Part shown: piece after piece, positions 23,945 to 33,390 of the stretch | Numbering within the stretch: the first letter of the stretch is position 1 | Layout of the letters: each line of letters begins with the position of its first letter | NCBI GenBank assembly: GCA_037127255.1 | Contig: JBANSL010000007.1 | Coordinates: forward strand, 60,993,038-61,057,037 | Length of the DNA stretch: 64,000 nucleotides | Reading direction: 5' to 3' | Source of the DNA: Persicaria tinctoria | Taxonomy: Eukaryota; Streptophyta; Magnoliopsida; Caryophyllales; Polygonaceae | Position numbers and translations under genes: made by a program | Notes under the pieces: generated by a model | Databases searched by the model: none | What the model saw: only the letters and a program-made list of their open reading frames with translations | What the model was told of the DNA's origin: nothing

Positions 23945-24395
23945 ATCCAAAGACGCTGGAGATTGTTTAAATTAAATACATCTCTCCTACGCGAACATCG
24001 CGTTGGAGATTACCTAGTTCTCGGTTTAATCTCCCTTGCGTCCAAGGACGTTGGAGATTATTAATTAGGTCTCTCCTCCGTGAACACCGCGCTGGAGATT
24101 ACCTAGTTCTCGGTTTAATCTCCTTTGCGTCCAAGGACACTGGAGATTATTAATTGGGTCTCTCCTTCGCGCCGAAGACGCTGGAGATCGATTTTTAATA
24201 GATCCCTCCTTCCCTTGAAATACGCTGAAGAGTACCTAATTCTCAACCCGTTCCTTTTAAAACATCCGAGAACACTAGAGATCGTTTGGTAAATGGTTAT
24301 TTCTTCGCATAAGACTATGCTGGAGATTACTCAGATCTCAGTTCGACCTCCTTTGCGTGCAACAAACAATGGAGATTGCATTCAATAGCCACATT
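23945..24395 (+). repeat. about 89-bp tandem array built of hairpins
   Basis: TCTCTCCT starts at 23981, 24070 and 24159 mark an 89-base period, and more worn copies continue to about 24395, some five in all. Each unit has two half-units ending in GGAGATT. One half is a long inverted repeat: AATCTCC...GGAGATT enclosing CGTCC-AA-GGACG. The other has TCTCC...GGAGA enclosing GCG...CGC. It resembles the 59-bp array after Tat pol in being hairpin-rich, but the sequence differs. Confidence 0.85.
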
Positions 24396-24399
24396 TAGC

Positions 24400-24860
24400 T
24401 GGCAAACACAAGTGCCGATAACTAAAATACTAGATCAAGCGTGTCCCAATTCGATGTTCATTCGAAACAACGAACTCGGGCCACCTGCTAGCAATGTTCC
24501 AAAAAACGCTTGGCGGTAGGGTAGGGTCAAGGGTCTAAGCGGGGTGTAGGCGGGGTGTATTCATGGCGGAGCTTTCCTATTTAGACGGGTTTTGACGACC
24601 TTGACGGCCTTGGCGGTGGGGCGAGTTCAAGGGTTTAGGCGGGGGTCTAGGCGGGTCTTGAAGGGTTTTTTAGAACAGTGCCCGCTAGTAAACCAGTAGT
24701 TGTTAGGCCCTAAGGGTTCCACCCTCACCACAAATTCCTCGTCATCTCGCGTCCATAAATGCACAAAGACAAGTGCATCATAACCATAATCACGATATAC
24801 AGATGGTAGAGGCTGCGACAACAATAAGCACATCAGAAAAGCTCGACTATCTTATCAAGA
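24400..24860 (-). pseudogene. B3-domain-like ORF C, split by a MITE
   Basis: On the minus strand the part right of the MITE (about 24681-24833) reads CLLLSQPLPSVYRDYGYDAL, then DEEFVVRVEPLGPNNYWFTS. The part left of it (24484 down to about 24400) continues in the same frame with RWPEFVVSNEHRIGTRL, then a stop. The W-F-T-x-x-W-P-E-F-V block followed by N...G..L is the B3 helix-strand core seen in ORFs A, B and D. The two parts join in frame because element plus one 8-bp duplicate is 197 bases, and the join lies at the target duplication. After the stop the frame is closed, so the last strand is lost. Orientation is opposite to B and D. Confidence 0.5.
24492..24680. mobile_element. 189-bp hAT-type MITE
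   Basis: Terminal inverted repeats CAATGTTCCAAAAAACGC and (reversed) CACTGTTCTAAAAAACCC agree at most positions and start with the CA typical of hAT. The flanks are CCTGCTAG (24484-24491) and CCCGCTAG (24681-24688), an 8-bp target duplication with one change, as hAT makes. The inside is GGCGG-rich with no coding capacity, so it depended on a transposase supplied elsewhere. Confidence 0.85.
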
Positions 24861-25145
24861 AATAAATTTCCCAATACGACTTACCAGCCTATATAAATGC
24901 CCCTCCACGAAAATATCCCGGGTAAAACCCCTCACGCGAGGAATAATTACACCTAGAATATAAACTAGCATTGTAGGCATCATTATCACAAGTAAACTGC
25001 AATAACAACCTTGGGTTTCTTACCTTTTTATACTGATCTCTACAAAGATAAACAACAAAAGGCACCGTAGACCACCCAAGTACACCACGAGGTCAACAAA
25101 TATCAAGTAACACAACAAAGAACATCTGATAAGTACAACCTCCCT
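24861..25145. other. no recognisable gene
   Basis: AT-rich with scattered short frames. Nothing recognised. It is the flank of the Athila-like insertion and continues at 29047. Confidence 0.4.
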
Positions 25146-25788
25146 TGTTGTGAGCTGAATCTGCCATGTTTTACAGTAACTTTTATATCGATTTCTGTAT
25201 ACATTGCATTCATTTGGGCTAAGATAGTACAGAATCTATGTAGTTTATGTTTATTTGCCAAATTATGGAATCTACACCAGTTTCTGTCAAAGCAGCGGAA
25301 CAAGTCTACGAGCCAAGGCTACTCGACCTCGAGTAGGTCTACTCGACCTCGACAAGCCATGTCCGAGCAACCTTGTCGACAGAGCCTGATCGAGAGAGCC
25401 AGACCCCCCAGCTCCGGGACTCTACTCGATCTCGACGAAGCCCTGGTCGAGATCGACGAAGCCCAAAGTCATGCCCAGAGTCGACGAGGAGAGCTGCCCG
25501 AGAAGCCGAGGACTAAGTCGAGGACGACCAGGAGCACTCGCTGCAGCGGACCGTTCGCTGCCGCGGAAGAGGCAACTCGCTGCCAGCGGATGAAGCAACT
25601 CGCGGGAGCGGAAAGGAAGAGGCACCACCCAACTCGACCTCGAGGAGCCTTTGTCGAGGTCGACAAGATCCTGACTTTTCTCTTACTACAACGGGAGGAA
25701 GTCTTGTATTATTTGCTGAGACAGGGAAGTCAGTCTGATCTTTATTTCATATTTATTTCAATACTCGATTTACTCCTGCAATACAACA
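25146..25788 (+). repeat. 5' LTR of Athila-like element
   Basis: 643 bp. Its second half is crowded with TCGACCTCGA and TCGAGATCGAC-type motifs. Compared with the 3' LTR it lacks about 85 bp after CCAGTTTCTGT and lacks the inverted gag insert. Confidence 0.88.
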
Positions 25789-25791
25789 AAT

Positions 25792-25809
25792 TGGCGTCGT
25801 TGCCGGGGA
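25792..25809 (+). other. primer binding site, tRNA-Asp type
   Basis: TGGCGTCGTTGCCGGGGA, one change from the Athila site TGGCGCCGTTGCCGGGGA. The change is C to T at a CpG. Confidence 0.85.
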
Positions 25810-25871
25810 AGCAATCAATCGCGCCTTAGGTAGTCAGTTTTCACTGTTTCTTTGAGTTAGTTTGCAGGTGT

Positions 25872-26712
25872 ATGCGTCGTTCTGGTCAAACACCTGAGTT
25901 TGACGCCTTAGACGAACCGGAACGCCTACTTCACATCAGAGCTAAACTACAAAGAGCCATGGCAGCTGCGGAGACACAGGAACAGCTGATCGCTAGGCTT
26001 ACCAGGGAATTAGCCGCTAAAGATGCTGCTATCGCCGCTGAGAGAGCAGCAAGGGAACAAGCAGCTGAACGCGCGAGGCAAGCGGAAACTGAGCTTGCCC
26101 AATATCCAACCACTGCTGAGGATTATATGCATCCGACTCTCATCGTGCCTGAATCGGAGATTCTTATCCCTGAAAACTCTTTTGAAATTCGCACTCAGTT
26201 TCTTATAGAGCTTAAAAATAATGCCTTTTATGGTAGATTTAATGAGTGTCCTCTTGAACATATTACTAATTTTCATGATATGTGCCGTACTCTTGCAGAA
26301 GGTACAACTCTTGAATATGTCAAGATGAAATCTTTTCGCTGGTCTCTCGCTGGGCCTGCACTGAAATGGCTGAAAGCAAAATCACTTACAACCTGGGCTC
26401 AAGTAGAGCAAGAGTTTCTGAACAAATTCTTCCCACCTGCCAAAACAGCACATCTCCGCCAGAAAATCACCGCCTTCAAACAGCAGAAAGGGGAACCACT
26501 GGCAAAGGCATGGGAGCGCTACAAGGAACTTCTACGATCTTGCCCTACTCATGGACAGCCACCCTACATCATCCAGGAGATCTTCTTCAACTCTCTAGAT
26601 CAAATCACTAAGGACATAATCAACAATTATACTCGCTACGAGTATCTGACGATGCCGCTAAGTGACGCATGGGGTGTGCTAGAGAAGCTCACCAACTACG
26701 ACAACAAGTATG
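25872..26712 (+). pseudogene. Athila-type gag, N-terminal part
   Basis: Start at 25872 (MRRSGQTPEFDALDEPERLL). A long helical, Ala/Glu/Arg-rich coiled-coil (about residues 25-75) is followed by the gag core: FYGRFNECPLEHITNFHDMC, FRWSLAGPALKWL, TTWAQVEQEFLNKFFPPAKT, and KGEPLAKAWERYKELL. True gag ends at about 26712 after LTNYDNKYGW. The frame stays open to 26963, but what follows is antisense gag, so that tail (WLLKPLVPHVAIG and on) is meaningless. A zinc finger region is not present in sense orientation. Confidence 0.88.
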
Positions 26713-27160
26713 GGTGGTTGCTGAAACCTTTGGTCCCCCATGTAGCGATTGGGACCCCCTGCGTAAGCTGTATCCTCATGATGCTCTGCCAGCCTGACTT
26801 GCTCTGTGTGTGGGCACTCAGGAGTGGTGTGCCTTTGCGATCCGCATTCTATGCAAGGCTGGTTGACAGAGAGATATTTGACTTGCTTGAGGAGCTTCTT
26901 ATTCTAGTCTCTGTAGTATTGCTTCCTAACATCAGGATCAATCTCTTTAGATGGCTCATATAGGGGCATGGATGGTGCTGGCCTGGCGTATGGGTTCTCT
27001 TCATAGGTTACAGTAGACCCACCAGTCCCTGCTTCCTCGAGCGCACCACCAGAGCCAGGAGAGCCCTTGTCGATCTCGACCACCCTTGTCGAGATCGACC
27101 ACCATTCGGAGAGCGCAGCCCCGCCTTCCTCGATGAACAAGCCACCAGGAGGAGATGGCT
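26713..27160 (-). pseudogene. inverted gag C-terminal fragment, internal
   Basis: Minus-strand reading gives NPYARPAPSMPLYEPSKEID, CIECGSQRQTTPECPHTE-type knuckle sequence and RYMGDQRFQQPQ, which is the C-terminal half of Athila gag. It is joined head to head to the sense gag N-terminal half at 26712/26713. The matching copy in the 3' LTR is at 28097-28521. Confidence 0.75.
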
Positions 27161-27800
27161 ACTCGATCTCGAGTAGCCTTGTCGAGATCGACGAGACCAC
27201 GTCTTCCTCGACGGCCCCTTCCTCGACGCTGCAAACACCATGAGCAGAACCCTACTCGAGGTCGACCAGGCTCGTCGAGATCGACCAGACCCTGTCTTCG
27301 TCGACTTCTGAATCTTCGAGCAGACCACCACCAGGACCAGCAGACTTGTCGAGATCGACTAACCCTAGTCGAGATCGACCAAACACCGTTGTCCCCGATT
27401 CCGTTTCTGCAAAGGTGAGTCAAGGTATGGATCTTTCTTCTCCTATTTCCATTAAAGATTTATCACTTATATTGTTTTTGCATAACCCTCCTATTCTTTA
27501 AAATTGCCCACCTTTAGCCTTTTACCAATCTACTCCTTCATGAGCTTAAATTAAAGTCTTCTTGATTATCAAATGCTTTGTCACTTATATTGTTTTTGCA
27601 TAACCCTCCTTTTGTGAGTAGATGTTGCTTTTACATATTTGCACATGCATGAATCTGTGACACTAGTACCTTTTCGAGGAGGGTAATTGATTGCAGGGTT
27701 ATATGAGAATGAATCTAAGATGTTGAGAGTTTTGAATTCTTCCCCTGAATGACAAATAAAAGTATTGCTTGAGGACAAGCAAGCTTAAGTATGGGGTGTT
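27161..27800. other. 3' internal region of Athila-like element
   Basis: To about 27400 it is dense in TCGAGATCGACC-type motifs. After that it is AT-rich and ends with GCTTGAGGACAAGCAAGCTT and AAGTATGGGGTGTT, the usual Athila polypurine/LTR border. No gene. Confidence 0.6.
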
Positions 27801-29046
27801 TGTTGTGAGCTGAATCTGCCATGTTTTACAGTAACTTTTATATCGATTTCTGTATACATTGCATTCATTTGGGCTAAGATAGTACAGAATCTATGTAGTT
27901 TATGTTTATTTGCCAAATTATGGAATCTACACCAGTTTCTGTTTAAATCGCAGAAATCGAGGCGTTTTACAGCAATTCTACAGAAGGTCGGAAAAGCTCG
28001 GAAAACCACTACAGAAGTCCAAGGTCAAAGCAGCGGAACAAGTCTACGAGCCAAGGCTACTCGACCTCGAGTAGGTCTACTCGACCTCGACAAGCCGGAG
28101 TTGAAAGATTGCCTGGTTTCTGAGTGGTTTCTCCGTATCTCCTCCAGGACTGTCTGTATATCATCCTTTTTCTGTTCTCTTTCCGGATGTCCTGGAGCTC
28201 TGTAGGGCGGGGGATTTCTAGGGACACCTTGGTTCCATTGTGGTTGTTGAAACCTTTGGTCCCCCATGTAGCGATTGGGACCCCCTGCGTAAGCTGCATC
28301 CTCATGATGCTCTGCCAGCCTCACTTGCTCTGTGTGTGGGCACTCAGGAGTGGTCTGCCTTTGCGATCCGCATTCTATGCAAGGCTGGTTGACAGAGAGA
28401 TATTTGACTTGCTTGAGGAGCTTCTTATTCTGGTCTCTGTAGTATTGCTCCCTAACATCAGGATCAATCTCTTTAGATGGCTCATATAGGGGCATGGATG
28501 GTGCTGGCCTGGCGTATGGGTTGGTCAAAGCAGCGGAACAAGTCTACGAGCCAAGGCTACTCGACCTCGAGTAGGTCTACTCGACCTCGACAAGCCATGT
28601 CCGAGCAACCTTGTCGACAGAGCCTGATCGAGAGAGCCAGACCCCCCCAGCTCCGGGACTCTACTCGATCTCGACGAAGCCCTGGTCGAGATCGACGAAG
28701 CCCAAAGTCATGCCCGGAGTCGACGAGGAGAGCTGCCCGAGAAGCCGAGGACTAAGCTGAGGACGACCAGGAGCACTCACTGCCAGCGACTCGACTCGCT
28801 GCAGCGGACCGTTCGCTACCGCGGAAGAGGCAACTCGCTGTCAGCGGATGAAGCAACTCGCGGGAGCGGAAAGGAAGAGGCACCACCCAACTCGACCTCG
28901 AGGAGCCTTTGTCGAGGTCGACAAGATCCTGACTTTTCTCTTACTACAACGGGAGGAAGTCTTGTATTATTTGCTGAGACAGGGAAGTCAGTCTGATCTT
29001 TATTTCATATTTATTTCAATACTCGATTTACTCCTGCAATACAACA
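27801..29046 (+). repeat. 3' LTR of Athila-like element with inverted gag insert
   Basis: 1246 bp, against 643 bp for the 5' LTR. A 75-bp stretch (28022-28096) is repeated at about 28523-28597, and between the copies lies an inverted gag C-terminal piece whose minus-strand ORF runs 28528-28025. Duplicate and insert together account for most of the extra length. Confidence 0.85.
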
Positions 29047-29243
29047 CCCCTCCACGCGGCAAATGAGGCTACAAGCAAACTTGATACACCGTGATGCACG
29101 AAAAACATGTTGATGACACGCACCTCCCTACTTCATGATGATTCAAAGATAACTCTACCAAACAAACGTCCTTATCCACTGAACGCATAACTAGTATAAA
29201 TGAAAGAATTAGGTAATGTACAAACGAAATTACTTGAAACAAA

Positions 29244-29669
29244 ATGCCAAGTTTTGACATGACTTCAGGAGAACTCTCTCCACCAGGAATCCCGCCACCA
29301 ACCTTCATCATGAATACTATGCTTTTCCCAAATCCTAAATTCGCCAGGATAATCCTTAGGGAAAGCCAACTACACAGGCTCCCCTTACCATATATCTTTG
29401 TAGAATTCGGGTACGAAATACTAGATCAAATATTTCTATGTTCTCCCTCAAACCAGGAATTTGTGGTGCTAGTCGAACGAGATGAACGGGATTAGTTCTC
29501 TCTTTTGGAAGGCTGGAGATCTTTCGCAAGCAATAACAACCTCAGAATAGGGAGTCGCCTTACCTTCGAGTACCAAGGAGAATCTCACTTTGATGTGGGA
29601 ATAGAGCAACCAGGCCCAGAAGAAAACGGAGATGTTTTGCCCGACTACCTGTGCTATGAAGAAATATAA
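29244..29669 (+). pseudogene. B3-domain-like ORF D, one stop codon
   Basis: A plus-strand frame of 142 codons with a single TAG at 29493-29495. The B3 blocks are complete and in order: FARIILRESQLHRLPLPYIF, then FVVLVERDERD, stop, then FSLLEGWRSFASNNNLRIGS (the GW..F...N.L..G block), RLTFEYQGESHFDVGIE, closely matching the closing F.Y.GES.F.V.I of plant REM proteins. About 27 residues precede the domain and an acidic tail (GPEENGDVLPDYLCYEEI) follows. Stop TAA at 29667-29669. This is the clearest of the four B3-like frames in the Tat 3' region. It lies just before the Tat antisense gene, converging with it. A captured host REM fragment is possible. Confidence 0.65.
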
Positions 29670-29952
29670 CTATAGAAGACACAAGTCAATCTCTACTATA
29701 TTTCATCGCTAAAAAATGACAGCTTTATCTGACATCCGCATAACATCGAATAAATCCGCGAACCCTACTTTTTGTCATCTCACGATTCATTTCATAAAAC
29801 GATCAATTACAGGAGATGGATGAAATGTTCTCCATTCCAAAAAATAGCATGTGAATCGCAGCAGAGCACAAGGCTCTCACCACGGGTAAAAATGTTTTCG
29901 ACTTCCCAACACAAAACAACTTAAAGACTTGATAAAAGGGAAAAGATAGTTT
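29670..29952. other. no recognisable gene
   Basis: AT-rich spacer between the plus-strand B3-like frame D and the 3' end of the minus-strand antisense gene. Probably holds the 3' ends of both. Confidence 0.4.
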
Positions 29953-31111
29953 TTAAGCGTCAGCAGGAGGATTGTTGTCGACATCGCGAGTAAGCTCAGG
30001 AATGATCTCATCAGCAAGCGGAGAATCGAGGGCTACAACGTCGTCAATAGAAGCATGAAGAGGAGCAGGCAGTCCACGTTGAGGATCATTAAGCTTCATA
30101 TCCCCAGATTCATAACTGGGAGGAAACATCCTCACGACATCCCCAAGATGAGCGAAACGATTGACGCTCTGGGCAATCCCACCTTCCACCCCTTCCATAA
30201 AGGCGTCGATCACCTTGTCATAAAGGACATCATGTCCAACCATCTCAAGGTAATGACCTAACCAACCTCGACCATCCTCCCCCATGAAACTGGATAGCCA
30301 CCCCTGACCTTCATCACTGAGCATAAACTCGCGAAGCGTACTCTTGGTAAGAAGGACATCCTCACTAGATGTAAAAACGCTCCAGTTGTGCTCTTACACC
30401 CATAAGCTCTTCGCAAGCCGTGTTTAACTCGCGCCCAAGATCCGTGAGCTGATCCCTCAAGCATGTGACCTCCAATTCACGCTGGACTCCCGTCTCTTGG
30501 GCCTTTGCGAGCCCAACTCACGACACATCCAAGTCGTTCTTCACCACCTTCATTTCTTTCTGGGATTTTTCCAGGGTGTCTTTCAAGCTGTTGATGGTCA
30601 CCTCTTGAAGCTCCGCATCCTTCAATTCATCCACTTTGGTTTTCAGAGTCTTATTTATTGCCCGTAGCTCCCTCACCTTATCATCATAGTTCCTTAGGCC
30701 CCCAGCCATCTCAGACCAATGCAGGTTACCCTGCGACAATATGCGAAAAACAATAAACATACGTACAAAATAGAGTAGATAGAAAAGAGTAAATCGCAAG
30801 GAAAGATACCCGGGCCCCAATCTTTAGACCCTGATCCAGCAACTCCTCATCTATTAATGATGAAGATAATCCCTCTCAGCCAGACAACTCCTTCCAAGGA
30901 TCCCTACTATCTTAATATCAATTGGATCGAACTCGGGTTGCCTATACGCGGTCATAGAAATCCCCGCCTGGGTAATGGGCTCAGCGCTCAGAAGTTTGGT
31001 AGTTCCCTTTTCCACCCTGGGCCTCTTTTGCCTGCGTTGAGCCAAGGGTATATCTTTTGACGATACACTCTCCCGGTCTTCAATGGGCGTTTTCCCTCTC
31101 GAACTTTTCAT
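29953..31111 (-). pseudogene. C-terminal part of Tat antisense gene, coiled coil
   Basis: Minus-strand frames downstream of the Transposase_28-like part. KSSRGKTPIEDRESV and QRRQKRPRVEKGT form a basic linker, then a coiled coil (about 30518-30700: VRELRAINKTLKTKVDELKD, TINSLKDTLEKSQKEM), then an acidic end (29953-30324) finishing at a TAA. Stops and frame changes break it near 30830-30850 and 30330-30520. The arrangement, a putative gypsy-type transposase domain followed by a long coiled coil, is that of antisense ORFs described in Tat/Retand elements. Function is unknown. Confidence 0.6.
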
Positions 31112-31138
31112 CGCGAGGGGAGAATCATAGGGAGTATT

Positions 31139-32149
31139 CTATTGACCATCGCCCCCTGGCAAAGCAACAACAGGGGCAGGCCTGGCTGCGCCCCTAGCCG
31201 CACTCTTCTTCTTCGCCAGGGCGGAGATTTTTGCATTATCGACCAACATATCTGCGAAAGAATTGGGACATAAGTCAATCAAATAAAATCGTGATCGAAA
31301 TACTAGAAAGCTTAAAACTCCTAAACACCGACTCGGATAATGCGAGAGACTGAGCCCGGCCATCTCCACATGAATCGGAGTTATGACTTTTCTATAACCC
31401 CGTATCGACACGACCCCTTCCCCAAACGCAACCCTCCATCTTTCCATCTCGATATTTTTTTCTGTGGGAGGAACATACTTGCCAGGTGTGGTCACAAAGT
31501 TCACAAAGGTCTTTATTGAATCACGAACGAGAAACCATTTATTTCTCCATCCCGGGCTGCTAGACAACCTCTCAACTATTTTTCCAGATAGAGAAGCGGA
31601 CACTAGTCCCCCGCTGCGTCTCAAGGAGAGAACGGAAAAGAGATGATCCAACGATGGTGTTTGCTTAATAGCAGCACACCGCATGACGTAGAGCATGATG
31701 TACATCCACATGTTAAAAGCAAGCTGGGTCGGGCATTGGTTTATATATGCCAAGAATTCCGAATAAAGTCGGGGAAGAAGAAGGTGGAATCCATGAAGCA
31801 GACTTCCTAAGTGGACAACAACGTGGTCTTTATACTCGTTCAAGCATCCCCCACTCCCGGTATCCATGCCTATTTCTATCCCAGTCGGCCAAGGATAAAG
31901 CTTAGCCACCTCCTCCAGGTGCTTGACATCAAGTATTGATTCTTCTCCCAACATCTTAGTTACGGTAGGAGCTATGCGTTCCGTAAAAATCTTTGGGATG
32001 GGAGGAAGCGCAGCAGGAGCATAACCTTCACAGAAACTGCAATTGCCTGCCTCTGTTCGTTCATAAGGAGGCAAGGCGAAATCCCCCGGAACCACACGAA
32101 TAGGTTTCTTACTCTCTTTGAATACGCGAGATGACTCGCCATTTCCCAA
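31139..32149 (-). CDS. Tat antisense ORF with Transposase_28-like domain
   Basis: A 336-codon open frame on the minus strand, opposite to gag-pol. It contains PYERTEAGNCSFCEGYAPAA, then HLLLPRLYSEFLAYINQCPT, QLAFNMWMYIMLYVMRC and WRNKWFLVRDSI. The P-R-L-Y-x-E-F-L-x-Y block followed by Q-L-x-x-N-x-W is the pattern of the 'putative gypsy type transposase' family (PF04195) found in antisense ORFs of plant Tat elements. Despite the family name no transposase activity is known. It ends with an Ala/Lys-rich stretch before TAG. The exon just upstream (32191-32436) is in another frame, so a frameshift or small intron lies at about 32150-32190. Confidence 0.7.
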   Translation of the reverse strand: MGNGESSRVFKESKKPIRVVPGDFALPPYERTEAGNCSFCEGYAPAALPPIPKIFTERIAPTVTKMLGEESILDVKHLEEVAKLYPWPTGIEIGMDTGSGGCLNEYKDHVVVHLGSLLHGFHLLLPRLYSEFLAYINQCPTQLAFNMWMYIMLYVMRCAAIKQTPSLDHLFSVLSLRRSGGLVSASLSGKIVERLSSSPGWRNKWFLVRDSIKTFVNFVTTPGKYVPPTEKNIEMERWRVAFGEGVVSIRGYRKVITPIHVEMAGLSLSHYPSRCLGVLSFLVFRSRFYLIDLCPNSFADMLVDNAKISALAKKKSAARGAARPAPVVALPGGDGQ

Positions 32150-32190
32150 ATCATTGATGGACGTACTCCGAAGTATAACAATACTCGGGA

Positions 32191-32436
32191 TTATTCCTCT
32201 TCAAAGAGAGCTTGATGGATCCGGCCCATTTTCCGTTTCTTCGCGCTCTTATCAAACCTGAGGTTTACTCTCTTTCTTTTTGGGTCGCGCGGTTTTTTAC
32301 TTGGTGGGAGATGAGCAGGACTCGTTGTAGACTCCGAGTCAACGTCTGCTTGAGATCTTGTTCGCGAGGAACTAACCTCCTGATGCACATAACCCACACT
32401 CTGGTTTTGGCTATCACTCTCATTCGACATCTTCAT
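32191..32436 (-). CDS. N-terminal exon of Tat antisense gene
   Basis: Starts at ATG 32436 (MKMSNESDSQNQSVG) or, less likely, 32430. Low-complexity serine-rich part, then a strongly basic stretch (KKPRDPKRKRVNLRF, KSAKKRKMGR) that looks like a nuclear localisation signal. It ends at a TAA after LFEEE. The start was chosen because a good splice acceptor (CTTTTCCAG) lies 23 bases upstream at 32459, which would close a leader intron. Confidence 0.55.
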   Translation of the reverse strand: MKMSNESDSQNQSVGYVHQEVSSSRTRSQADVDSESTTSPAHLPPSKKPRDPKRKRVNLRFDKSAKKRKMGRIHQALFEEE

Positions 32437-32458
32437 TCTAGAACAAGAAGAAAACCCC

Positions 32459-33063
32459 CTGGAAAAGACACAAAGAAAGAGAAAATCAACAAGGGGAAGC
32501 GACCTTTTCAACATCGCAAGAAAACAAATTTGGCGCCAAAAAGCCCTTTTTTGGGCTCATGATTGGCGCCTCACGTGCCCCCCCCAAAGGGCGTTGAATA
32601 GACGTTCCCCCCCCCCCAGGATGACGGTTAAGAGACGCCTTTTCGTCTCCTCCGTAAAAGTTTCTCGATTTTCGAGAAATCACCTCTGGGGAAAACAAAA
32701 AGGGGGAGACGAAAGGTTTCATCCGCCAACCACCGTCGAAGGGTTCCCAGAAAACCAAAAACCGTCTGAGGGCTCCCAAAAAAACCCAAGAACAGTACTA
32801 CCCTTCCCCAACGCCGCCCCACTATCACTAGGTAGTTTTTGATTGCTCCATGAAAATCAACCGTAACTAAGGGAACAAAGGAGGGAAGAGGGGATGAGAC
32901 ACCAGGGTGTACCCTAGTCTTCATCCCATAACAACCGTACCCCTCACCGGAGGAGGGCAGTTCCACCACTGAGGTCTTGTGTCCCTTTGCCCTAAAAAGC
33001 TTAAAAAAACAAGCGCAAACCTAGAAATTGAACAAGGCAAGAGAAAGATCGAAAAACACTTAC
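32459..33063 (-). other. predicted leader intron of antisense gene
   Basis: On the minus strand a donor CTCAA|GTAAGTG (intron starting at 33063) and a pyrimidine-rich acceptor TTTTCCAG|GGGG (intron ending at 32459) would remove 605 bases. The enclosed DNA has C-runs and no coding signal, as expected for an intron. Prediction only. Confidence 0.45.
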
Positions 33064-33228
33064 TTGAGAAATATGGAAGAGAAGCGCCGGTAAGCTTGGA
33101 AGACTGAAGAACGGACCACCACCTAACTCCGATCTCGTTTCTCTAGGGGCACAGAAAACCCTTAAACTCTCTCTCTCCTCTTTCTGTGTTCAGAAATGTG
33201 AAATGAGGAAGACTAAGGCAAAACCCCC

Positions 33229-33236
33229 ACTTATAG
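33229..33236 (-). promoter_or_regulatory. TATA-like box for antisense gene
   Basis: CTATAAGT on the minus strand, followed by a purine/pyrimidine-rich leader and the predicted leader intron. It could drive the antisense gene independently of the LTR. Confidence 0.4.
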
Positions 33237-33390
33237 GTCTCTGTGGGGTCACCCCAACAAATGGGCCAAAAAACACATTAGGCCCAATCAAGGCTCATCC
33301 AATGAACCGGCTTTTTTGGCGGGAAGTATCGTGTTTGTCGAAACCTAATCGCAAACGATGTATCGCTCGTGATCCGGTTACGAGGAGATA

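Larger units (their letters stand above)
25146..29046 (+). mobile_element. short Athila-like non-autonomous LTR element
   Basis: LTRs begin TGTTGTGAGCTGAATCTGCC and end CAATACAACA, at 25146-25788 and 27801-29046. Flanking 5-mers TCCCT and CCCCT match at four of five bases. The primer site is of the Athila tRNA-Asp form. The internal part has the gag N-terminal half but no protease, RT or integrase, plus gag pieces in inverted orientation. It would depend on an autonomous relative. The long 3' LTR carries an inserted inverted gag fragment. It is nested inside the Tat 3' region between B3-like frames C and D. Confidence 0.85.

Noticed and set aside
27001..27423. Arg-rich 140-codon minus frame
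   Set aside because: Follows from TCGAGATCGAC-type repeats and overlaps other frames equally well.
28124..28489. 121-codon plus-strand frame in Athila-like 3' LTR, also seen at 26703-26963
   Set aside because: It is the antisense of gag C-terminal sequence, whose minus-strand reading is the meaningful one.
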